Part shown: piece by piece, positions 58,818-64,000 of the stretch
How the letters are laid out: the number at the start of each line of letters is the position of its first letter
Position numbering within the stretch: the stretch's first letter is position 1
Origin: Mucilaginibacter sp.
GTDB lineage: Bacteria > Bacteroidota > Bacteroidia > Sphingobacteriales > Sphingobacteriaceae
Length of the DNA: 64,000 nt
Assembly (NCBI GenBank): GCA_028287895.1
Contig: JAQBOV010000029.1
Location: forward strand, 119,685-183,684
Direction: 5' to 3'
Position numbers and translations under genes: made by a program
Notes under the pieces: model-generated
Database searches by the model: none
Told to the model about the DNA's origin: nothing
What the model saw: the letters and a program-made list of their open reading frames with translations, nothing else

Positions 58818-59693
58818 CTAAATAAAAACCCGGTTACCGGTATAGGTTTCCCTGAATTCTTTGGGTATGCAAAACTTTTTGCGTTTAAATAACCTGTTGA
58901 AATTGGAGATGTTATTGAACCCGCAACTATAGGCAATTTCAGCTACCGTATTAGTGCTATCGATGAGCATCCTTGAAGCATGACCCAGTCTTATTTCATT
59001 CAGGCTGTCAATAAATGTTTTACCCGTACGTTGTTTTATAAACCGGCTGAATGATGCTTCGGGCATGCCAGCAATCTTTGACACCTCGGCCAGTGATACC
59101 TGCTTATTGTAGTTATCATTCATGTATTCAAACACCTTTTCGATACGGCGGCTGTTGTGATAAAATTTTTCATTACTGAAACTTGGATCAGCAAGGGTGC
59201 GCATATTAGGGGATATAGACAGCTCATGCAGGATCGAAAGCAGTTCCAAAACTGAATCAAAACCTGTCTTTTTATCCAGTGACAACAACCTCCCTTTAAT
59301 CACCTGCACGATTTCCGGCGAAAATAAAACGCCCCTTTGGGAGCATTCCAGCATACCTTTTATAAAGCACAACTGATTCCTTTTCAGAAATCTCTCATCA
59401 AAAAGGTCCTTATGAAACTGTATGGTTACTTCGGTGATCTGATGGCTCTGACACTGATGCGTGAGCCAGGTATGATAAAGGTTGGGCCCTATCAAAACAA
59501 GCTCCAGATCGTCAATCACTTCAATATGCCCGCCAACCGCTCTTTTTGCCCCTTTTGCATTCAATATCAGGTTCAACTCATATTCCTCGTGGTAATGCAG
59601 CGGGAAATCAAATTTTTGCTTAACCCTCGAAAAAATAGTAAAACAATCACTAGATGTCAACGGGGTTATTTCCCGCATCACATTACTTGTCAT
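58818..59693 (-). CDS. AraC-family transcriptional regulator
   Basis: A 291-residue regulator: an N-terminal cupin-like sensor (about 20-140, LHYHEEYELNLILN) and a C-terminal AraC double helix-turn-helix (about 190-285), with VSLAEVSKIAGMPEASFSRFIKQ and VAEIAYSCGFNNISNFNRLFKRKK (in parts). This group often responds to sugars or glycosides. A GCGGC/GCCGC hairpin overlaps the stop. It is divergent from the Mla operon. Its target is unknown: it is about 12 kb away from the arabinosidase cluster, so a role there is only possible. Confidence 0.88.
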   Translation of the reverse strand: MTSNVMREITPLTSSDCFTIFSRVKQKFDFPLHYHEEYELNLILNAKGAKRAVGGHIEVIDDLELVLIGPNLYHTWLTHQCQSHQITEVTIQFHKDLFDERFLKRNQLCFIKGMLECSQRGVLFSPEIVQVIKGRLLSLDKKTGFDSVLELLSILHELSISPNMRTLADPSFSNEKFYHNSRRIEKVFEYMNDNYNKQVSLAEVSKIAGMPEASFSRFIKQRTGKTFIDSLNEIRLGHASRMLIDSTNTVAEIAYSCGFNNISNFNRLFKRKKFCIPKEFRETYTGNRVFI

Positions 59694-59959
59694 ATCTTAA
59701 AAAATATAGGTAAAACCGGTTGATCCTGATGAATACAAATTTAACATAAATGCAGATCAATAACCACACAAATAAATTGACGATCAACATTTTGTAAATC
59801 CGCCCATTGTTTATCAGCCCGATTGTAATGTCCTTTACAAGGCTGCTTGCCAGCCAACACCCGGTAAAAATATCCGCAAGTCAATGATTTAAAAAGTTGT
59901 CTTAGATTTGCGCAATATTTTTTGTTCGAAAATCATTTTTCGTTTAACATGCGTAAGTT

Positions 59960-59989
59960 TTTGCACACAGAGCACAATTTCTATCTTCA
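59960..59989 (+). promoter_or_regulatory. Candidate promoter of the Mla operon
   Basis: TTTG (59960-59963), 18 nt, then TATCTTCA (59982-59989), a good fit to the -33/-7 pair. The remaining 59694-59959 spacer to the AraC gene is AT-rich and shows nothing else. Confidence 0.5.
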
Positions 59990-60012
59990 TAAATAATACC
60001 TTTATCCCATTA

Positions 60013-60822
60013 ATGAATACCGCATCCAAATCAACGGCACCGGCTGCTAAAAAAGGCCCCTCTTTTAAGCGGCGCCTGTCCAACGCTTTTGTTTCCTTAT
60101 ATGATATCAACAAGTTTATCCTGCGTTTTTTCAGGGAAGCTTTTCTGCCGCCATTCGAATTAAAAGAGGTAGTACGCCAGTGTTATGAAACAGGCGTCCG
60201 CTCGTTCACCCTGATAACGTTAACGGGTTTTATCACAGGTTTGATTTTCACCAAACAATCCCGCCCGTCCTTATCAAATTTTGGCGCGCAGTCCTGGCTG
60301 CCTTCCTTGGTATCAATTGCCATTATGCGTGCACTTGCACCTTTGGTGACAGCGCTGATAGCGGCCGGAAAAGTAGGATCAAGCATCGGAGCCGAGTTAG
60401 GCTCAATGCGCGTTACCGAGCAGATAGATGCAATGGAAGTATCGGGTACCAAACCTTTCAAATTCCTGGTATGTACGAGGGTACTGGCTACTACGCTAAC
60501 CCTGCCAATACTGGCCACTTATACTGCTTTTGTTGCCTTGCTGGGTGGCTATGTAAATGTATCTGTAAATGAAGGCACCAGTTATACCACCTTTATGGAG
60601 CAGGTCTTTGAGCCTTTGACCTTTGTTGATTTTGTTGCATCACTGTCTAAATCGATTGTCTTTGGTTTTACGATAGGCATTGTGGGCTGTTACCAGGGTT
60701 ATTATTCAACCAAAGGAACCGAGGGTGTTGGAAAAGCTGCAAACGGGGCCGTTGTAACAGCTATGTTTCTGATATTTGTTGAAGAAATATTGATCGTGCA
60801 GATCGCGGGCTGGTTTCGCTAA
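60013..60822 (+). CDS. MlaE-family ABC permease
   Basis: The membrane subunit of an Mla-type phospholipid (or hydrophobic compound) transporter, 269 residues from the ATG at 60013. A 35-residue upstream extension in frame is rejected because it lacks the family start and contains no usable leader. The first part is a basic amphipathic region, followed by five or six helices with family stretches PLVTALIAAGKVGSSIGAELGSMRVTEQIDAME (in parts), the conserved elbow of MlaE. It transports lipid between inner membrane and periplasm. It is 8 bp from the ATPase gene. Confidence 0.93.
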   Translation: MNTASKSTAPAAKKGPSFKRRLSNAFVSLYDINKFILRFFREAFLPPFELKEVVRQCYETGVRSFTLITLTGFITGLIFTKQSRPSLSNFGAQSWLPSLVSIAIMRALAPLVTALIAAGKVGSSIGAELGSMRVTEQIDAMEVSGTKPFKFLVCTRVLATTLTLPILATYTAFVALLGGYVNVSVNEGTSYTTFMEQVFEPLTFVDFVASLSKSIVFGFTIGIVGCYQGYYSTKGTEGVGKAANGAVVTAMFLIFVEEILIVQIAGWFR

Positions 60823-60830
60823 TTTAGAAT

Positions 60831-61604
60831 ATGGAAAAAGGGAAAACAAACATAGATTATAAAAACCCGGTGATCGTCGTTAGAGGTCTTGAAAAAGCCT
60901 TTGATGATTACCGGGTACTGCGCGGAATTGATCTTGATCTTTACCAGGAAGAAAACCTGGTCGTACTGGGCCGTTCAGGATCAGGAAAATCGGTGCTGAT
61001 CAAGATCATCTCGGGCTTGTTGAAAGCGGACAAGGGCGAGGTAATGGTTTTTGGAAATGACATCAGTACGATCACCGATATGGAACTGCAGGAATTAAGA
61101 ATAAGAATCGGGTTCTCTTTCCAAAACAGTGCTTTGTATGATAGCATGACGGTACGCAAAAACCTGGAGTTTCCGCTGGTGCGTAACCGCAAGGGCATTA
61201 CGCGGAAGGAAATAAACACATCTGTTGAAAGTGTGCTGGACGCGGTCGGCCTTTCACAAACGATTAACCAGATGCCTTCCGAACTATCGGGCGGCCAGCG
61301 TAAACGTATAGGAATAGCCCGGACATTGATACTCAAGCCCGAAATCATGTTATATGATGAGCCTACAGCAGGGCTTGATCCCATTACCTGTATCGAGATC
61401 AATGACCTGATCAATGAGGTGCAACAACGGTTCCATACCTCATCGATTATTATTACACATGACCTTACCTGCGCCAAAAGCACCGGCGACCGCATAGCCA
61501 TGCTGCTGGATGGTCAGTTTCAGCGTGTTGGTTCTTTTGACGAAGTATTTAATACCAGTGACGAGCGCGTAAAACCATTTTTTGAATATAACTTTATACA
61601 ATAG
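60831..61604 (+). CDS. MlaF-type ABC ATPase
   Basis: ATP-binding subunit, 257 residues. Walker A is GRSGSGKS (47-54), the signature motif LSGGQRKR begins at 152, Walker B/catalytic Glu are in MLYDEPTAGLD (Asp176, Glu177) and the His-loop is IIITHDL. All elements are complete. The operon order E-F-D is standard. The shift to Ser-Gly-Gly-Gln-Arg-Lys-Arg rather than QQ is normal for MlaF. No MlaB- or MlaC-like gene is adjacent, as usual in Bacteroidota. Confidence 0.95.
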   Translation: MEKGKTNIDYKNPVIVVRGLEKAFDDYRVLRGIDLDLYQEENLVVLGRSGSGKSVLIKIISGLLKADKGEVMVFGNDISTITDMELQELRIRIGFSFQNSALYDSMTVRKNLEFPLVRNRKGITRKEINTSVESVLDAVGLSQTINQMPSELSGGQRKRIGIARTLILKPEIMLYDEPTAGLDPITCIEINDLINEVQQRFHTSSIIITHDLTCAKSTGDRIAMLLDGQFQRVGSFDEVFNTSDERVKPFFEYNFIQ

Positions 61605-61621
61605 CTATTTACCCATACGAC

Positions 61622-62608
61622 ATGGATCAAGCAGAAAACAGGAAAGCAATTATAGTAGGGATATTTTTAGCCCTTGGCCTCATTGTATTTATAATCGGAG
61701 TCCTTACTTTGGGCAGCGCTCAAAAAACCTTCTCTAAAAGTATACATATCAGCGCAGTATTTGATGATGTTGCCGGCTTAAAAAAGGGCAACAACGTATG
61801 GTTCTCCGGTGTTAAAGTCGGCACGATCAGTGATGTACATTTTACAGGCCCTTCGCAGGTGGATGTAAAAATGAGCGTTGACCAAACATCGCAGCAATAT
61901 ATACACCGTAATGCAGGTGTTCGTATCAGTTCGGACGGGCTTATCGGCAATAAGATCATAGTGATAGATGGCGGCAGCCCGCAGGCCCCTATTGTACAGG
62001 ATGGCGATGTTTTGCTGACTGAAAAAATAGCATCAACCGATGATATGCTGAAAACGCTACAGCTGAACAACGAAAACCTGCTATCGATAACCAAAGACTT
62101 CAGGGAATTGAGCCATAGAATATTACAGGGAAAAGGCACAGTAGGAGCTTTACTGGCCGACAGCACTATGGGGCTTCAATTACGCAGTACGATGAAGAAT
62201 TTGCAGGCTACTACACAAACGGCTGCACGCATGGCGGTTCAGTTAGACAATTTCAGCAGGAAAATAAATACTAAAGGCGGCCTTGCCGATAACCTGTTGA
62301 CCGACACGGCTACCTTTAACAAAATAAGGGCCTCGGTTACCCAATTACAGAAAACAGCAAACAGCGCAAGTGCCCTTACTGAAAATTTGAATAGCGCCAG
62401 TAAAAAACTAACGACTACTGACAATGCCATTGGGGTGTTGCTTAATGACCCTAAAGGTGCCTTACAAATGCAAACTACCTTAAACAATTTGCAGCAAAGC
62501 TCTGTTAAATTAAACGACGACCTGGAAGCTGCACAGCATAATTTTTTACTGAAAGGGTTTTTCAAGAAAAAAGCGAAGGAAAAAGCGGATAGTTTGTCTC
62601 ATAAGTGA
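61622..62608 (+). CDS. MlaD/MCE-domain lipid-transfer protein
   Basis: A 328-residue single-pass protein: TM at about 9-31, then an MCE domain at about 38-115 (SAVFDDVAGLKKGNNVWFSGVKVGTISDVHF, in parts), then a long helical tail rich in Gln, Asn and Thr that should form a coiled-coil barrel. MCE proteins form the periplasmic hexamer with MlaE/MlaF. The tail is longer than in E. coli MlaD, giving a needle-like form similar to YebT/PqiB, which could bridge the periplasm without a soluble MlaC. Confidence 0.92.
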   Translation: MDQAENRKAIIVGIFLALGLIVFIIGVLTLGSAQKTFSKSIHISAVFDDVAGLKKGNNVWFSGVKVGTISDVHFTGPSQVDVKMSVDQTSQQYIHRNAGVRISSDGLIGNKIIVIDGGSPQAPIVQDGDVLLTEKIASTDDMLKTLQLNNENLLSITKDFRELSHRILQGKGTVGALLADSTMGLQLRSTMKNLQATTQTAARMAVQLDNFSRKINTKGGLADNLLTDTATFNKIRASVTQLQKTANSASALTENLNSASKKLTTTDNAIGVLLNDPKGALQMQTTLNNLQQSSVKLNDDLEAAQHNFLLKGFFKKKAKEKADSLSHK

Positions 62609-62707
62609 TTAGTGGTTGGTGATTAGTTAATTGCTTTTGGTTGGAAATTGAACGAACAGCATTGTTTCGACCCCCAATCTTCCAACATTACAACTTTACA
62701 ACAAAAG

Positions 62708-63046
62708 ATGAAACCCGGCGACAAAGTGATATGTATCGATGCCAGCATCGAACCGGACAAAGCGGAAGAAATAAAACGGGACTTTGAAATTTGGGTAACC
62801 AAAGACAAAGAATATACCATACGCGAAATATTAGATAACAACGGTATAGTCCCCGGCTTGCTGCTGGAGGAAGTCCATAATTTTCCAAAATTCTTTAAAC
62901 TCATCAATCGTTTCCAGGAACCGGCATTTGCAGTGTGGCGTTTCAGGAAGCTAAATTATGCCACGGCTGCCGAAGCTGAACAACATGTGGAAGAGCTGGT
63001 GGAAGTTGAGCGTCCTGCTAAGGCTTTGCCTGACGAAAACCTATAG
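62708..63046 (+). CDS. Conserved-looking hypothetical protein, 112 aa
   Basis: A 112-residue protein without signal. It starts MKPGDKVICIDASIEPDKAEEI (KOW-like or small beta-barrel) and continues to FKLINRFQEPAFAVWRFRKLN. Length and residue pattern are convincing. AACTTTACAACA, also found before trxA, precedes the ATG by 4 nt. The function is unknown. Confidence 0.6.
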   Translation: MKPGDKVICIDASIEPDKAEEIKRDFEIWVTKDKEYTIREILDNNGIVPGLLLEEVHNFPKFFKLINRFQEPAFAVWRFRKLNYATAAEAEQHVEELVEVERPAKALPDENL

Positions 63047-63303
63047 AAAAAGGCTCCCAACATTTCGGGGCGCCCTCTTGACAATTTACCCCTTGTTTAT
63101 GCCAGGTCAGCCTGTCACCTTGCCATCTTCCTTCGTAGGAGCGGTTTCCTTTATAGCTTCGTTCTGCAATTTTTTTCCCCAATATGCCTTTAGTCCTCGA
63201 CATTCCAATATCATGCGGCTCAAAATTTTCATTAATTTATTGTAAACATATTCCCTTCTGAACAGTTAGATTATCAGGTGATCATTAGTAAAACCTGGGA
63301 ATC

Positions 63304-63471
63304 ATGAAGAATATCGGAGAAAAAGATCAAATCAAACAAGTCGCCAAAAGACCTGCAAAACACGTTCAGCATAAAAGTGAAGAGTTAAAGACCGATCCGC
63401 CCATAAGTGAAAAAGACGAGATAAAAAAAGCAGAAGAAACATTACGTGAAGTGCAGAAAAAACGTTTGTAA
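63304..63471 (+). CDS. Small charged protein, 55 aa
   Basis: A 55-residue, highly charged gene of no known family: MKNIGEKDQIKQVAKRP to EETLREVQKKRL, mostly helix with many Lys and Glu. A good start (GGGAATC then ATG) and normal codon use support it. Small Lys/Glu-rich proteins of this kind are common in Bacteroidota but uncharacterised. Confidence 0.55.
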   Translation: MKNIGEKDQIKQVAKRPAKHVQHKSEELKTDPPISEKDEIKKAEETLREVQKKRL

Positions 63472-63509
63472 AATACTTAGATTTATCCCCGGGCAGTTGA
63501 ACCCCTTGT

Positions 63510-63908
63510 ATGATAAAAACTTACCTGCTTGCAACAATTATTGCATTGCTGCTGTTTTGCTCGTGTCAAACAGCTATTAAACCCGATGCTTTATACGGCA
63601 AATGGAAATACGTGAAGGTGGAAAATCCCAATAGCCATCCGCCGGACAGCGTGAAAAGCGCTGAACTTGAAATAGAAAAACCTTATATCCAATTCTCAAA
63701 AAACGATAGCCTGCGGATTTGGTGGGGCGGTAAAGTATTATCGCATGGCACTTTCCGTTTAGATGGCAGCAATATCCGTTTTAAGGAAATTTTAGCCGAT
63801 GGCAAAACAAGGGAATTCCCCTTCTGGGTTTCTAAATTGACTGATAAAGATCTGACATTTGAAACCGGCGGCGAGGATGGATCCAAGGTAAAGGCGGTGA
63901 AAGAATAG
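63510..63908 (+). CDS. Lipocalin-like lipoprotein, 132 aa
   Basis: A 132-residue lipoprotein with signal peptide and lipobox near LLLFCSC (Cys19 likely acylated). The mature part, DALYGKWKYVKVE, LRIWWGGKVLSHGTFRLDG and LTFETGGEDGSKV (in parts), follows the lipocalin-like pattern of small Bacteroidota lipoproteins (GKW start). No ligand is shown. The region to the window end (63909-64000) holds a CTTTTTATAAAAAG palindrome and no gene. Confidence 0.7.
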   Translation: MIKTYLLATIIALLLFCSCQTAIKPDALYGKWKYVKVENPNSHPPDSVKSAELEIEKPYIQFSKNDSLRIWWGGKVLSHGTFRLDGSNIRFKEILADGKTREFPFWVSKLTDKDLTFETGGEDGSKVKAVKE

Positions 63909-64000
63909 TACCAATGGCAGTTTTTAGCGGCGGTCAGTAAACATTCGACAGTCGAGAGCGTATCGACAAAAAACTTTTTATAAAAAGGTGATATCTTACC

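Noticed and set aside
60941-61501. 186-codon minus-strand frame inside the MlaF gene
   Set aside because: Antisense to the Walker A to Walker B region of a complete ATPase; Ser/Arg-rich shadow.
63018-63203. 61-codon minus-strand frame with Lys/Arg-rich start
   Set aside because: It overlaps the end of the 62708 gene, and a hairpin with a T run on the same strand lies inside the frame, so it is unlikely to be translated.
1-64000. rRNA, tRNA, CRISPR arrays, phage genes, complete insertion sequences
   Set aside because: None of the conserved landmarks (tRNA T-loop GGTTCGA with acceptor stems, spaced CRISPR repeats, transposase motifs) was found by eye; a tRNAscan or ISfinder run could still show a small one.

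Overview
The window looks like chromosome of a Bacteroidota species, most likely family Sphingobacteriaceae (Mucilaginibacter/Pedobacter type). This rests on the outer-membrane beta-barrel and TonB-plug proteins, the DUF3810, DUF2911 and DUF3179 families, RND/TolC genes with a lipoprotein adaptor, sparse Shine-Dalgarno sites, and several TAnnTTTG-like -7 promoter boxes. No rRNA, tRNA, CRISPR array, phage module or intact insertion sequence was seen. Taxonomy is inference; no search was run.

Layout. 0-17 kb: a GT39 glycosyltransferase next to a decayed serpin remnant; a periplasmic MBL hydrolase with a LolA-like partner; an alpha/beta hydrolase; thioredoxin; an HGSNAT-like acyltransferase; secreted NIPSNAP and sugar-isomerase-like proteins; a sugar porter; a quinol-monooxygenase-like protein; DUF3810 and DUF2911 proteins; a lone receiver protein; and a second GT39 paralogue. 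17-24 kb: a secreted protein with two tandem TonB-plug domains, an OMP_b-brl receptor and a half-size EamA transporter. 24-32 kb: a tightly packed operon of response regulator, histidine kinase, TolC, adaptor and RND pump, then a YVTN propeller. 32.9-35.5 kb: a three-gene unit with a desaturase strikingly like eukaryotic sphingolipid delta-4 desaturase (DES1), a sterol-desaturase-superfamily hydroxylase and a small outer-membrane-type protein.

37-46.6 kb (minus strand) is the most coherent accessory system. A secreted GH127 beta-L-arabinofuranosidase and a secreted GH27 alpha-galactosidase are followed by four enzymes that fit trans-4-hydroxyproline catabolism: a DHDPS-family deaminase, an alpha-ketoglutarate semialdehyde dehydrogenase, 4-hydroxyproline epimerase and a D-hydroxyproline-dehydrogenase-like flavoprotein. 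Plant extensins carry beta-L-arabinofuranosides on hydroxyproline and alpha-galactose on serine, so the locus reads as a hydroxyproline-rich glycoprotein utilisation cluster that takes the substrate from sugar cap to 2-oxoglutarate.

47-64 kb: paired small secreted proteins, a PQQ-type propeller, a cysteine-bearing small membrane protein beside a His-rich TonB receptor, a secreted acetolactate decarboxylase, DUF3179, a FrnE-like DsbA, an MFS transporter, a CPA1 antiporter, an AraC regulator, an MlaE-MlaF-MlaD lipid transporter operon and small hypothetical genes. Intergenic gaps are unusually rich in inverted-repeat elements, including in every long gap of the hydroxyproline operon.
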